From Streptomyces griseoruber (lineage in GTDB: Bacteria; Actinomycetota; Actinomycetes; Streptomycetales; Streptomycetaceae): a stretch of 64,000 nucleotides of DNA. Below are positions 33,140 through 42,225 of this stretch, piece after piece. The position numbers and the translations under genes were made by a program. Location of the stretch: assembly GCF_001514205.1 (NCBI RefSeq), contig NZ_KQ948769.1, forward strand, positions 27,455-91,454. The letters are read 5' to 3'. Numbering within the stretch: the stretch's first letter is position 1; the number at the start of each line of letters is the position of its first letter. The notes under the pieces were generated by a model, which had not been told where the DNA came from, did no database searches, and saw only the letters and a list, made by a program, of their open reading frames with translations.

Positions 33140-35491
33140 TTGACCAGTAGATCCTGGACGTTCAGAACGGCCGCGACGGTCGTCGCCCTTGCGGCGGCCT
33201 CGACGACGTTCACGACGTTCGCCGTGGCGCAGGCCGCCGAGGGAAGTGCGGCTGGTGCGGCGGCGGTGGACCGGCAGGACCCGCAGCCGGCCAAGGCCAA
33301 GGAGCACGACTTCGACGGCCCGCTCAGCAAGACCCAGGATGCCCAGCGCGAGGAGGCCCTCAAGCAGGTCATATCCGGCGAGGCCACCGTCAAGGACCGC
33401 AACGGCTCCAAGGTGGTCAAGCTCGACAGCCGCAAGGGCGACAGCAAGTACGTCGAACTGGGCCGCGAGAAGACCGACAAGATCTTCACGATCCTGGTCG
33501 AGTTCGGCGACCAGGTCGACCCCCGCTACGGCGGCACCACCGGCCCGCTGCACAACCAGATAGCCGCGCCGGACCGCACGAAGGACAACTCCACGGCCTG
33601 GCAGGCGGACTACAACCAGGCGCACTTCCAGGAGCTGTACTTCGGCACCGGGAAGAAGACCGAGTCGCTGAAGAAGTACTACGAGAAGCAGTCCTCGGGC
33701 CGCTACTCGGTCGACGGCGAGGTCACGGACTGGGTCAAGGTCCCCTACAACGAGGCCCGTTACGGCTCCAACGACGCCTCGACCGGCGCCTGGTACGCGG
33801 TCCAGGACGGCGTCAACGCCTGGGTCGCCCAGCGTGAGGCCGCCGGTGACACGGCCGCCGAGATCAAGGCGGAGCTGGCCGAGTTCGACCAGTGGGACCG
33901 CTACGACTACGACGGCGACGGCAACTTCAACGAGCCCGACGGCTACATCGACCACTTCCAGATCGTGCACGCCGGCGAGGACGAGTCCGCGGGCGGCGGC
34001 GCGCAGGGCGCGGACGCCATCTGGGCCCACCGCTGGTACGCCTTCGGTACCGACGCCGGCTCCACCGGCCCGGACACCAACAAGCTCGGCGGCACCCAGA
34101 TCGGCGACACCGGCATCTGGGTCGGCGACTACACCATCCAGCCGGAGAACGGCGGCCTGGGCGTGTTCGCCCACGAGTACGGCCACGACCTCGGCCTGCC
34201 GGACGAGTACGACACCTCCGGCGGCGGCGAGAACTCCACCGGCTTCTGGACCCTGATGTCCTCCGGTTCCTGGCTCGGCACCGGCAAGCAGTCCATCGGC
34301 GACCTGCCCGGCGACATGAACGCCTGGGACAAGCTCCAGCTGGGCTGGCTGGACTACGACGTCGCCTTCGCCGGCAAGAAGTCCACCCACAAGCTGGGCG
34401 TCGCGGAGTACAACACCAAGAACGCCCAGGCGCTCGTGGTGCAGCTGCCGGAGAAGACGGTCAGCACCGAGGTCGTCACCCCGGCGCAGGGCTCCACCCA
34501 GTGGTGGAGCGGCAGCGGCAACGACCTGCGCAACACGCTGACCCGCACGGTCGACCTGACCGGCAAGTCCTCCGCCTCGCTGACCCTCGACGGCTGGTGG
34601 GACATCGAGCAGGACTACGACTACCTGTACACCGAGGTCTCCACCGACGGCGGCGCCAGCTACACCCCGATCGACGGCACCCTCGCCGACGGCACCGCCA
34701 TCCCGCGTGACGGCAGCGACAAGCCCGCCCTCACCGGCACGGTGGCCGCCTACCAGAAGCTGACGTTCCCGCTGGACGCCTACGCCGGCAAGCAGATCAG
34801 CCTGCGCTTCCGTTACGCCACCGACGGCGGCGTGGCCCAGAAGGGCTTCGCGGCCGACGAGATCACGGTGACCGCCGACGGCGCGACCCTGTTCTCCGAC
34901 AACGCGGAGGCGGCGGACGCCGCTTGGACCGCGAACGGGTTCTCCCGCATCGGCTCGGCCATCACGGACGACTACGCGCAGTACTACATCGCCGAGAACC
35001 GCCAGTACGTGTCGTACGACAAGACCCTCAAGGTCGGCCCGTACAACTTCGGCTTCTCGACGACCCGTCCGGACTGGGTGGAGCACTACGCGTACCAGAA
35101 CGGTCTGCTGATCTGGAAGTGGGACACCTCGCAGGCGGACGACAACACCAGCGCCCACCCGGGTGAGGGCCTGATCCTCCCGATCGACTCGCACCCGACC
35201 GCCCTGAAGTGGACCGACGGCACCCTGATGCGCAACCGCGTCCAGTCCTTCGACTCCACCTTCAGCTGGTACCCGACGGACGCGATCACGCTGCACAAGG
35301 CGGACGTCGCGACCAGGATCAAGTCGCGTGCGGGCGTCCCGGTCTTCGACGACCGCAAGTCGACGTACTACGACGCCACGAACCCGCTCGCCGGTGTCAA
35401 GGTCACTGACACCAACACCTCGATCAAGATCGTCAACGAGCCCCGGAGTGGCTCGACGATCACGGTGAAGGTCGGCCCCTCGGGTAAGTGA
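33140..35491 (+). CDS. Secreted immune-inhibitor-A-type (M6) metalloprotease
   Basis: A 783-residue exported protease. The signal peptide (FRTAATVVALAAASTTFTTFAVAQAA) is followed by a propeptide to about residue 100 and an M6 catalytic domain. Its zinc motif is HEYGH (His345, Glu346, His349), with the following LGLPDEYDT segment supplying the third ligand region. The C-terminal part contains MAM/immune-inhibitor-like beta domains. The start is TTG 33140 with GGGAGG nine bases upstream. It is a single gene with its own terminator. Such proteases of Streptomyces degrade extracellular protein during development (family knowledge). Confidence 0.92.
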   Translation: MTSRSWTFRTAATVVALAAASTTFTTFAVAQAAEGSAAGAAAVDRQDPQPAKAKEHDFDGPLSKTQDAQREEALKQVISGEATVKDRNGSKVVKLDSRKGDSKYVELGREKTDKIFTILVEFGDQVDPRYGGTTGPLHNQIAAPDRTKDNSTAWQADYNQAHFQELYFGTGKKTESLKKYYEKQSSGRYSVDGEVTDWVKVPYNEARYGSNDASTGAWYAVQDGVNAWVAQREAAGDTAAEIKAELAEFDQWDRYDYDGDGNFNEPDGYIDHFQIVHAGEDESAGGGAQGADAIWAHRWYAFGTDAGSTGPDTNKLGGTQIGDTGIWVGDYTIQPENGGLGVFAHEYGHDLGLPDEYDTSGGGENSTGFWTLMSSGSWLGTGKQSIGDLPGDMNAWDKLQLGWLDYDVAFAGKKSTHKLGVAEYNTKNAQALVVQLPEKTVSTEVVTPAQGSTQWWSGSGNDLRNTLTRTVDLTGKSSASLTLDGWWDIEQDYDYLYTEVSTDGGASYTPIDGTLADGTAIPRDGSDKPALTGTVAAYQKLTFPLDAYAGKQISLRFRYATDGGVAQKGFAADEITVTADGATLFSDNAEAADAAWTANGFSRIGSAITDDYAQYYIAENRQYVSYDKTLKVGPYNFGFSTTRPDWVEHYAYQNGLLIWKWDTSQADDNTSAHPGEGLILPIDSHPTALKWTDGTLMRNRVQSFDSTFSWYPTDAITLHKADVATRIKSRAGVPVFDDRKSTYYDATNPLAGVKVTDTNTSIKIVNEPRSGSTITVKVGPSGK

Positions 35492-35519
35492 TCTAAGAAA
35501 CCGCAGGTCAGAAGCGTAT

Positions 35520-35549
35520 CGGCGGCAACCCCTTGGCGGGTTGCCGCCG
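35520..35549 (+). terminator. Terminator after the M6 protease gene
   Basis: A perfect 12-bp stem CGGCGGCAACCC/GGGTTGCCGCCG with a 6-base loop, 28 bases behind the stop. Confidence 0.85.
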
Positions 35550-35624
35550 GTCGTGTTTAGGTGCCTCCTGTGACTCCGTTATTGACGCCGATCTCCATAC
35601 CGACTCGCACGGGGGTGTGACCGC

Positions 35625-35957
35625 ATGGCCGCAGGAGGCTTCTGCAAGCTGCCGAACGGCAGGGTCGTGGTGGCCCTGAACCTGCCCAGCCCGAGCGCCG
35701 CGGACCCGGACGCCGCCGTCCGCTTCCTCGTCCACGCCCAGAACCGGGCGAGGGCCCTGACCAGGCTCCGCAACCTCGGCCTGCGCGCCGTCTACCTCCG
35801 CGGCAACGCGGCCCCACCGACCCCGGACGAGATCACCGCCGTACTCCACCACCCGGACGGCCTGATCTGGCGGACGACCCCCGACAACGGTGTCCCGGCG
35901 GCGGTCCCGGAACTCTGGAGACCGATCAGAGCACTGCTCCGGGGAGCGGCCGCCTAG
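35625..35957 (+). CDS. Hypothetical 110-residue protein
   Basis: A small soluble protein with mixed alpha/beta pattern (GRVVVALNLPSPSAADPDAAVRFLVHAQNRARALTRL...). ATG 35625 is preceded by GGGGGTG. Codon bias is normal for the genome. I recognise no family or motif. The Mrr-like gene follows 30 bases downstream on the same strand and may be co-transcribed. Confidence 0.75.
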   Translation: MAAGGFCKLPNGRVVVALNLPSPSAADPDAAVRFLVHAQNRARALTRLRNLGLRAVYLRGNAAPPTPDEITAVLHHPDGLIWRTTPDNGVPAAVPELWRPIRALLRGAAA

Positions 35958-35987
35958 CACCGCCCGGGACCCCGTCGGCGATACTTC

Positions 35988-36845
35988 ATGGCTGTGACAA
36001 GCGAAAACACCTCGGCAGCCGGACGGCCCCAGGCCCCTGCCCGGCGTCAGATCCGGTCCTGGCAGGAGGCCGAGCACAACGCCGCGGCCTGGATGCGTCA
36101 CTGGGGGTACGAGGACGCCCGTGCCCGGCCCGGCGGAAGCGACGGCGGGGTCGACGTGCGGTCGCGCCGGGCGCTGGGGCAGGTCAAGTACCAGGGGGCG
36201 GCGGTGGGCCGGCCCGAGCTCCAGCGCCTGTTCGGGGCGCGCGGCCGGGCCATGGACAAGGACCTGTTCTTCTTCACGGGCAGCAGTTACGCCGCCACGG
36301 CGGTCGCGTACGCCGCCGAGAACGGCATCGCGCTGTTCGTCTACGGCCTGGACGGCTCGATGACCGCGGCCAACGCCCCGGCCCGCCGCATCGCCACGAC
36401 CCCGGCACCGGCCCCCGCGCCGACCCCGGTACGGGCAGCGGCGCCGACATCACCCGCGCCCTCCGTGCCGCCCCCCGCCCCGCCCCGGCAGAGCCGCCCC
36501 GGTAGCGGCCGGATCGCGATCGGGCTGGTCCTGACCGCCGTGGCCCTGTTCCTCCCGGGCGGCGAGGCCTTCGACCCCCGTCCGAACCGGACCCTGGTGA
36601 CGCTGCTGATGCTCGTCGTCCCCGCCGTCCTGATCGTCTCGGGCCTGCGGGAGACGTCCCGCCGCCGCTACTGGCCGACCGGGCTGGGCCTGTTCCTCCT
36701 CGACCTCCCGGTGGGCTGGCTCGGCAACGCCCGGCTGTGGCGCGGCGGCACCGCCGACGACCTGCTGCCCGCCACGCTGACCGTCCTGGCCCTCACGGCC
36801 GCGACCCTCCTGATCCGCTGGAACAACCGCCCCCGCGTGCCCTAG
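35988..36845 (+). CDS. Mrr-like restriction endonuclease domain fused to membrane helices
   Basis: A 285-residue protein. Residues 20-130 form an Mrr/type IV endonuclease fold with the PD-(D/E)XK-like signature ARPGGSDGGVDVRSRRALGQVKYQ, in which the GVDV aspartate and the QVK motif are the metal and catalytic residues. A Pro/Ala linker (150-175) leads to four membrane helices in the last 110 residues. ATG 35988 is used; GTG 35994 is an alternative. Membrane-bound Mrr-like proteins may survey incoming DNA, but this is inference. Its stop overlaps that of the convergent pncA gene by two bases. Confidence 0.82.
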   Translation: MAVTSENTSAAGRPQAPARRQIRSWQEAEHNAAAWMRHWGYEDARARPGGSDGGVDVRSRRALGQVKYQGAAVGRPELQRLFGARGRAMDKDLFFFTGSSYAATAVAYAAENGIALFVYGLDGSMTAANAPARRIATTPAPAPAPTPVRAAAPTSPAPSVPPPAPPRQSRPGSGRIAIGLVLTAVALFLPGGEAFDPRPNRTLVTLLMLVVPAVLIVSGLRETSRRRYWPTGLGLFLLDLPVGWLGNARLWRGGTADDLLPATLTVLALTAATLLIRWNNRPRVP

Positions 36846-37429
36846 GCCACGACCGGCTTGCCCGTCAGCTCCACCCCGGCCGTCCGCAGCTCCTCGAGCG
36901 CCCGTTCGGTGGTCGCCTGGGCCACCCCGGCGGTCAGGTCGAGCAGGACCGTCGTACGGAACCCCTCGCGGACCGCGTCCAGCGCGGTGGCCCGGACGCA
37001 GTGGTCCGTGGCGATCCCGACGACGTCGACCTCGTCGATCTGCCGGGCCCGCAGCCAGTCGCCCAGCTTGACGCCGTTCTCGTCGGCGCCCTCGAAGCCG
37101 CTGTACGCGGCCGCGTAGGCCCCCTTGTCGAAGACGGCGTCGATGCCGCCGGAGGCCACCGCCGGGGCGAAGTTCGGATGGAAGCCGACGCCCTCGGTGC
37201 CGGCGACGCAGTGCGCGGGCCAGGAGCGGACGTAGTCGGGGTTGTCGGCGAAGTGGCCGCCGGGCGCGATGTGGTGGTCCCGCGTGGCCACGACGTGCCG
37301 GTACCCGGCGGGGGCCTGCCCGATCAGCTCGGTGATCGCGGCGGCGACATCGGCACCCCCGGCCACCGCGAGGCTGCCCCCCTCGCAGAAGTCGTTCTGC
37401 ACGTCTACGACGATCAAGGCGCGGCGCAT
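36842..37429 (-). CDS. pncA: Nicotinamidase
   Basis: A 195-residue isochorismatase-fold amidase that turns nicotinamide into nicotinate for NAD salvage. The catalytic triad is visible: Asp9 in VVDVQNDF, Lys102 in DKGAYAAAYS and Cys144 in GIATDHCVRATA. The metal-binding DHH lies at 51-53. It is downstream of pncB on the same strand, 116 bases behind it and separated from it by a hairpin. Nicotinate made here is the substrate of the pncB product, so the pair forms one pathway. Confidence 0.95.
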   Translation of the reverse strand: MRRALIVVDVQNDFCEGGSLAVAGGADVAAAITELIGQAPAGYRHVVATRDHHIAPGGHFADNPDYVRSWPAHCVAGTEGVGFHPNFAPAVASGGIDAVFDKGAYAAAYSGFEGADENGVKLGDWLRARQIDEVDVVGIATDHCVRATALDAVREGFRTTVLLDLTAGVAQATTERALEELRTAGVELTGKPVVA

Positions 37430-37509
37430 GGTCGGTGTCCTTCGACTGAGAGGGAAGTCGACTGTCGGGTGAAGTAAGCAAGCCTAGAGATTTTCCGCCC
37501 CCGGCAACA

Positions 37510-37530
37510 GGGCCCCGTGCGCAGGGGCCC
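37510..37530 (-). terminator. Hairpin between pncB and pncA
   Basis: GGGCCCC and GGGGCCC pair (7 bp, 7-base loop), 16 bases behind the pncB stop. It could end or attenuate the pncB transcript before pncA. Confidence 0.6.
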
Positions 37531-37545
37531 GCTGCCTCCGCGGCA

Positions 37546-38883
37546 CTAGCGCTCCTGGAGATACTCCGTCGCCAGCACCGGCTCTCCCCGGGAGAGCTGG
37601 GTGGCGGACAGGGGCAGGTTGGCGAGGGTCGCCGTGTGGCGGTCGCGTACGGCGTCCAGGGGCTCGCGGCCGACCACGGCGCCGCCCTTGACCAGCTCCA
37701 CCAGCAGCTGCCGGTCGGCGAGGCCGGCCGGCACCGCGCCGGTGCCGACGACCTCGGCCTCGGCGACCCCGTCCGCGTCCAGCCGCCGGGCCGCCCACTT
37801 GCGGCCGCCGATGGACGTCTTGCCGCCCGTCGACCGCTTCGCGACCGGCACCAGCGGGGCCTTCGGATCGGTGGACTCGGCGCGCGCGACCAGCTTGTAG
37901 ACCATCGAGCAGGTGGGATGCCCGGACCCGGTGACCAGCTGCGTCCCGACGCCGTACGCGTCCACGGGCGCCGCCGCCAGCGAGGCGATGGCGTACTCGT
38001 CGAGGTCGGAGGTGACGATGATCCGGGTGCGCGTGGCGCCGAGGGCGTCGAGCTGCTGGCGCACCCGGTGGGCGACGAGCAGCAGGTCGCCGGAGTCGAT
38101 GCGGACCGCGCCCAGCTCGGGCCCGGCCACCTCCACCGCCGTCCGGACGGCCTCGGCGACGTCGTAGGTGTCGACGAGCAGGGTGGTGCCGCCGCCGAGC
38201 GAGTCCACCTGGGCCCGGAAGGCGTCCCGCTCGCTGTCGTGCAGCAGGGTGAAGGCGTGGGCGCTGGTGCCGACGGTCGGGATGCCGTAGCGGAAACCGG
38301 CGGCCAGGTCGGAGGTGGAGGTGAAGCCGCCGACGTACGCGGCGCGGCTCGCGGCGACCGCGGCCAGCTCATGGGTGCGGCGGGCGCCCATCTCGATCAG
38401 CGGCCGGTCGCCGGCGGCCGAGGACATCCGGGAGGCGGCCGCCGCGATCGCGGAGTCGTGGTTGAGGATGGACAGGATCACGGTCTCCAGCAGCACGCAC
38501 TCGGCGAAGGAGCCCTCGACCCGCATGATGGGCGAGCCGGGGAAGTAGACCTCGCCCTCCGGGTAGCCCCAGATGTCACCCGAGAAGCGGTAGGCGGCCA
38601 GCCAGTCCAGGGTCTCGTCGTCGACGATGGAGCGGCGGCGCAGGAAGCGCAGGACGTCCTGGTCGAAGCGGAAGTTCTCGACCGCGTCCAGGACCCGCCC
38701 GGTGCCCGCGACGACGCCGTAGCGCCGCCCGTCCGGCAGTCGCCGGGTGAAGACCTCGAACACGCTGCGCCGCTCGGCCGTGCCGGCCTTGAGCGCGGCC
38801 TGCAGCATGGTCAGCTCGTACTGGTCCGTGAAGAGCGCCGTAGAGGGAACGTCCACCGGCAGCCCAAGGTCCGCTGTGTTCAT
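37546..38883 (-). CDS. pncB: Nicotinate phosphoribosyltransferase
   Basis: A 445-residue enzyme of NAD salvage that joins nicotinate and PRPP using ATP. Family motifs include TDQYELTMLQAAL at the start, FEVFTRRLPDGRRYGVVAG, the GFTSTSDLAAGFRYGIPTVGTSAHAF region with the phosphorylated-type histidine, and VDSLGGGTTLLVDTYD. The open frame reaches 38985, but ATG 38883 (MNTADLGLPVDVPS) matches the family start. It is divergent from clpS with 58 bases between them. A stop-proximal hairpin separates it from pncA. Confidence 0.95.
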   Translation of the reverse strand: MNTADLGLPVDVPSTALFTDQYELTMLQAALKAGTAERRSVFEVFTRRLPDGRRYGVVAGTGRVLDAVENFRFDQDVLRFLRRRSIVDDETLDWLAAYRFSGDIWGYPEGEVYFPGSPIMRVEGSFAECVLLETVILSILNHDSAIAAAASRMSSAAGDRPLIEMGARRTHELAAVAASRAAYVGGFTSTSDLAAGFRYGIPTVGTSAHAFTLLHDSERDAFRAQVDSLGGGTTLLVDTYDVAEAVRTAVEVAGPELGAVRIDSGDLLLVAHRVRQQLDALGATRTRIIVTSDLDEYAIASLAAAPVDAYGVGTQLVTGSGHPTCSMVYKLVARAESTDPKAPLVPVAKRSTGGKTSIGGRKWAARRLDADGVAEAEVVGTGAVPAGLADRQLLVELVKGGAVVGREPLDAVRDRHTATLANLPLSATQLSRGEPVLATEYLQER

Positions 38884-38941
38884 GACGACAGATGCTACAC
38901 CCCTTTGCGTCAGTGTGACGATTTGTGGGGCCCGTGGCAGC

Positions 38942-39259
38942 ATGGGCCTTGTGACGTCACCCGCTCCCCTTGAGATCGAACGCACCGAGTCGGCGGAGGA
39001 GGTCTACGCCGTCCCCGAGCCGGACGTCCCCTGGGTCACCATCGTCCACAACGACCCGGTCAACCTCATGAGCTATGTGACGTACGTCTTCCAGACGTAC
39101 TTCGGCTACAGCAAGGACAAGGCCACCAAGCTCATGCTCGACGTCCACCACAAGGGCCGGGCGGTCGTCTCCAGCGGCTCTCGCGAGGAGATGGAACGCG
39201 ACGTGCAGGCCATGCACGGCTATGGACTGTGGGCCACCCTCCAGCAGGACCGGAAGTAG
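38942..39259 (+). CDS. clpS: ATP-dependent Clp protease adaptor ClpS
   Basis: A 105-residue adaptor that hands N-degron substrates to a Clp unfoldase. The core PWVTIVHNDPVNLMSYVTYVFQTYFGYSKDKATKLMLDVHHKGRA includes the conserved NDP motif and the HxxG segment. The start is ATG 38942; GTG 38951 (VTSPAPLEIE) is nearly as likely and no strong ribosome-binding site decides. The DUF2017 gene follows after 11 bases, an arrangement conserved in actinobacteria (from memory). Confidence 0.93.
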   Translation: MGLVTSPAPLEIERTESAEEVYAVPEPDVPWVTIVHNDPVNLMSYVTYVFQTYFGYSKDKATKLMLDVHHKGRAVVSSGSREEMERDVQAMHGYGLWATLQQDRK

Positions 39260-39270
39260 CCTCCTCACTG

Positions 39271-39879
39271 ATGCCTGGACACTTCGAACCGCTCCCCGGC
39301 GGCGGCGCGGCCGTCGCGCTCGACGACGTCGAGATCTCCATCATCCGGTCGCTGGCCGTCCAGCTGCTGGAACTGATCGGCCCCGGCCCCGCCGAGGACG
39401 CCTCCGACGACCCGCTCGCCGAGCTCTTCGCGGAGGGCCCGAGCGAGCCCCCCGCCGACCCGGTGCTCCGCCGGCTGTTCCCTGACGCCTACTCCGACCC
39501 GGGGGGCGCCCCGGGGCCGCGGCAGGCGGACGAGCAGAAGGCGCACTCCGCCGAGTTCCGCCGCTTCACCGAGAACGACCTCAGGGCCGGCAAGCGCGAG
39601 AACGCCCTCGCGGTGGTCCGCACCCTGGACGCGCTGGCCTCCGAGGCGGCCGGCGAGGGCGGCGCGGTGCTCCAGCTCGCGCCCGGGGAGTCCCGGCAGT
39701 GGCTCGGCGCGCTCAACGACCTGCGGCTGGCGATCGGGGCCCGGCTGGAGATCACCGACGAGGACGACACCGACGTCCTCTACCGGCTGCCGGACGAGGA
39801 CCCGCGCAAGCCGATGGTGATGGCGTACCTGTGGCTGGGCGGGCTCCAGGAGACGCTCGTGACCACCCTTATGCCCTGA
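39271..39879 (+). CDS. DUF2017 protein
   Basis: A 202-residue actinobacterial protein of unknown function. It contains a mainly helical N-terminus (ALDDVEISIIRSLAVQLLELIG), an acidic/Pro-rich loop, and the conserved tail SRQWLGALNDLRLAIGARLEITDEDDTDVLYRL. It lies 11 bases behind clpS and is surely co-transcribed, which suggests a role in N-degron or Clp proteolysis (inference). Confidence 0.88.
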   Translation: MPGHFEPLPGGGAAVALDDVEISIIRSLAVQLLELIGPGPAEDASDDPLAELFAEGPSEPPADPVLRRLFPDAYSDPGGAPGPRQADEQKAHSAEFRRFTENDLRAGKRENALAVVRTLDALASEAAGEGGAVLQLAPGESRQWLGALNDLRLAIGARLEITDEDDTDVLYRLPDEDPRKPMVMAYLWLGGLQETLVTTLMP

Positions 39880-40228
39880 TCCGTCCCGCTTCCGTGTTCG
39901 CTCAGAGGACGCTCAAATCCGGATAACGATCGCGTCACCGTGATGGCCGGAAGTGTCCGCTTCGGGGGCAGTTCCTGCGCTTCTTCCTGTGCCGTGCGCC
40001 ACATGACGGATGCGCGATCAGTGTGACGGCCGTGATAAATCTTCACGACCGCCCGGCGAACACCACCCGAATGTTCGGCCGGGTGCGCCACCGAGCCGGC
40101 AACCGCCGGCCAGGCTCGGCGGGCTCGGGGAAGCCCGGGCCCGCTCGCTCCATCATCCGGGGGGATCGAAACCCGATCCGAGGCCGACGAGAGGCCCGGG
40201 TCGGCATGGAGAAAGGCGCACCACACAC
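39880..40228 (+). other. Intergenic region and possible structured leader of the amino-acid permease
   Basis: About 350 bases without a gene. GTGATAAAT at about 40030 looks like a -10 region, which would leave a leader of some 180 bases. That leader is rich in possible stems: GCCGGC/GCCGGC and CCGAGCC/GGCTCGG overlap around 40090-40125 and cannot both form, as in a switch. CCCGGGC and AGGCCCGGG are other complementary pieces. No known riboswitch class is recognisable. Confidence 0.45.
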
Positions 40229-41668
40229 ATGACCTCCGCTCAGGTCGACACGGACGGCAACGGCGCCGACACGGCGCCCGAAGAGGGGTACGAACGAGGC
40301 CTCGGCAGCCGCCAGGTCCAGATGATCGCGATCGGCGGCGCCATCGGCGTCGGCCTCTTCCTGGGGGCCGGCGCGAACATCGCCAAGGCCGGTCCCAGCC
40401 TCATCCTCATGTACGCCGTCGCGGGCGCGATCGTCTTCTTCATCATGAGGGCGCTCGGCGAACTGCTTCTGTACCGCCCGGTCTCGGGCTCCTTCGCGGA
40501 GTACTCCCGCGAGTTCCTCGGCCCGTTCTTCGGCTACTTCACCGGCTGGACGTACTGGCTGATGTGGGTCGTCACCGGCATGGCCGAGCTGACGGCCGCC
40601 GCGATCTACGTCAACTACTGGTTCCCGGCCGTCCCGCAATGGGTGACCGCCCTGGTCTTCCTGGTGATCCTCTTCGGGGTCAACCTGATCTCCGTGAAGC
40701 TCTTCGGCGAGCTGGAGTTCTGGTTCTCGATGGTCAAGGTCACCGCCCTGATCGGCATGATCGTCATCGGCCTCGGCGTGCTGACCTTCGGCTTCAGCAG
40801 CGCCGGTGACACCGCGTCGGTCGCGAACCTCTACCAGTTCGACGGCTTCTTCCCCAAGGGCATCGGCTCCTCCCTGATGACCCTCCAGGGCGTGATGTTC
40901 GCCTACCTCGCCGTCGAGCTGGTCGGTGTCACGGCGGGCGAGTCCGAGAACCCGGAGAAGACCCTCCCCAAGGCGATCAACACCCTGCCCTGGCGTATCG
41001 CGCTCTTCTACGTCGGCGCGCTCACCGTCATCCTCTGCGTCGTGAAGTGGACCGAGTTCGCCCCGGGCGTCTCGCCGTTCGTCGAGGCCTTCGCGAAGAT
41101 CGGCATCCCGGCCGGCGCCGGCATCGTCAACTTCGTCGTCCTCACCGCGGCCCTGTCCTCCTGCAACTCCGGCATGTACTCCACCGGCCGCATGCTGCGC
41201 AACCTGGCCGACAGCGGCGAGGCCCCGGCCGCCTTCCGCAAGCTGTCCGCCACCAAGACCCCGGCCTTCGGCATCACGGTCTCGGTCCTCTGCATGGGCA
41301 TCGGCGTGCTCCTCAACTACGTCGTCCCGGAGAAGGCCTTCGCCTACGTCACCTCCGTCGCCACCGCGGCCGGCATCTGGACCTGGCTGATGATCCTGGT
41401 CAGCCACGTCCTCTACCGCCGCGCGGTCGATGCGGGCCGGCTGCCCGCCTCCTCCTTCCCGGCGCCGGGCGGCGCGGTGTTCAGCTGGGTGGCCATCGCC
41501 TTCCTGCTCTTCGTCACCTGCCTGATCGCCTACGACGCCGACTCCCGGATCTGCCTGTACGTGATGGCCGGCTGGGCCGCCGCGCTCGGTGTCGGCTGGG
41601 CGGTCCTCAAGGGCCGCAACCCGGAGGTCACGAGCCGCCGCGAGCCGGAGCTGGAGAAGATCGGCTGA
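40229..41668 (+). CDS. Amino-acid permease of the APC/AAT family
   Basis: A 479-residue transporter with 12 membrane helices. The first is preceded by the typical GLGSRQVQMIAIGGAIGVGLFLGAG motif of AAT permeases, and PEKTLPKAINTLPWRIALFY and the substrate-binding loops are conserved. Relatives import GABA, D-serine/alanine or aromatic amino acids; the substrate cannot be read here. ATG 40229 has GAAAGG about a dozen bases upstream. The long region in front may be a regulatory leader. Confidence 0.92.
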   Translation: MTSAQVDTDGNGADTAPEEGYERGLGSRQVQMIAIGGAIGVGLFLGAGANIAKAGPSLILMYAVAGAIVFFIMRALGELLLYRPVSGSFAEYSREFLGPFFGYFTGWTYWLMWVVTGMAELTAAAIYVNYWFPAVPQWVTALVFLVILFGVNLISVKLFGELEFWFSMVKVTALIGMIVIGLGVLTFGFSSAGDTASVANLYQFDGFFPKGIGSSLMTLQGVMFAYLAVELVGVTAGESENPEKTLPKAINTLPWRIALFYVGALTVILCVVKWTEFAPGVSPFVEAFAKIGIPAGAGIVNFVVLTAALSSCNSGMYSTGRMLRNLADSGEAPAAFRKLSATKTPAFGITVSVLCMGIGVLLNYVVPEKAFAYVTSVATAAGIWTWLMILVSHVLYRRAVDAGRLPASSFPAPGGAVFSWVAIAFLLFVTCLIAYDADSRICLYVMAGWAAALGVGWAVLKGRNPEVTSRREPELEKIG

Positions 41669-41802
41669 TCCTCCCCCAGGACGTCCGGCCGCACGGAGCA
41701 CTCGTGGCGCCCCGCCGCGGCAACAGCTCAGGACGTCCGGCATACGGGCCGCCCCGTACCGCACTTCGGTACAGGGCGGCCCCTCTGCTTATCCTGACCA
41801 GC

Positions 41803-42225
41803 ATGCTGACCATCACCCAGGCCCTCGTCGACCAGATCGTCGCCCACGCGCGCAAGGACCACCCCGACGAGGCGTGCGGCGTCGTCGCCGGGCCGGCCGG
41901 CTCCGACCGCCCCGAACGCTTCATCCCCATGCTGAACGCGGCCATGTCGCCCACGTTCTACGAGTTCGACTCCGGGGACCTCTTCAAGCTCTACCGCGAG
42001 ATGGACGACCGCGACGAGGAGCCGGTGGTCATCTACCACTCCCACACCGCCACCGAGGCCCACCCCTCCCGCACGGACATCTCCTACGCCAACGAACCGG
42101 GCGCCCACTACGTCCTCGTCTCCACCCGCGACACCGACGGCCTCGGCGACTTCCAGTTCCGCTCCTTCCGCATCGTGGAGGGCGAGGTCACGGAGGAGGA
42201 GGTCCGGATCGTCGAGGCCTACTGA
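41803..42225 (+). CDS. mec: Mec+ JAMM-type metalloprotease for CysO
   Basis: A 140-residue Mov34/JAMM zinc protease. The signature is complete: Glu23 (DEACG), then His79-x-His81, seven residues, Ser89-x2-Asp92 in HSHTATEAHPSRTD. In Mycobacterium tuberculosis Mec+ releases cysteine from the CysO-cysteine adduct (established). The cysO and cysM genes lie 1.9 kb downstream here, after two unrelated genes. TATCCT is seven bases before ATG 41803 and no ribosome-binding site is seen, so the message is probably leaderless. Its stop overlaps the convergent nucleotidyltransferase-like gene. Confidence 0.92.
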   Translation: MLTITQALVDQIVAHARKDHPDEACGVVAGPAGSDRPERFIPMLNAAMSPTFYEFDSGDLFKLYREMDDRDEEPVVIYHSHTATEAHPSRTDISYANEPGAHYVLVSTRDTDGLGDFQFRSFRIVEGEVTEEEVRIVEAY

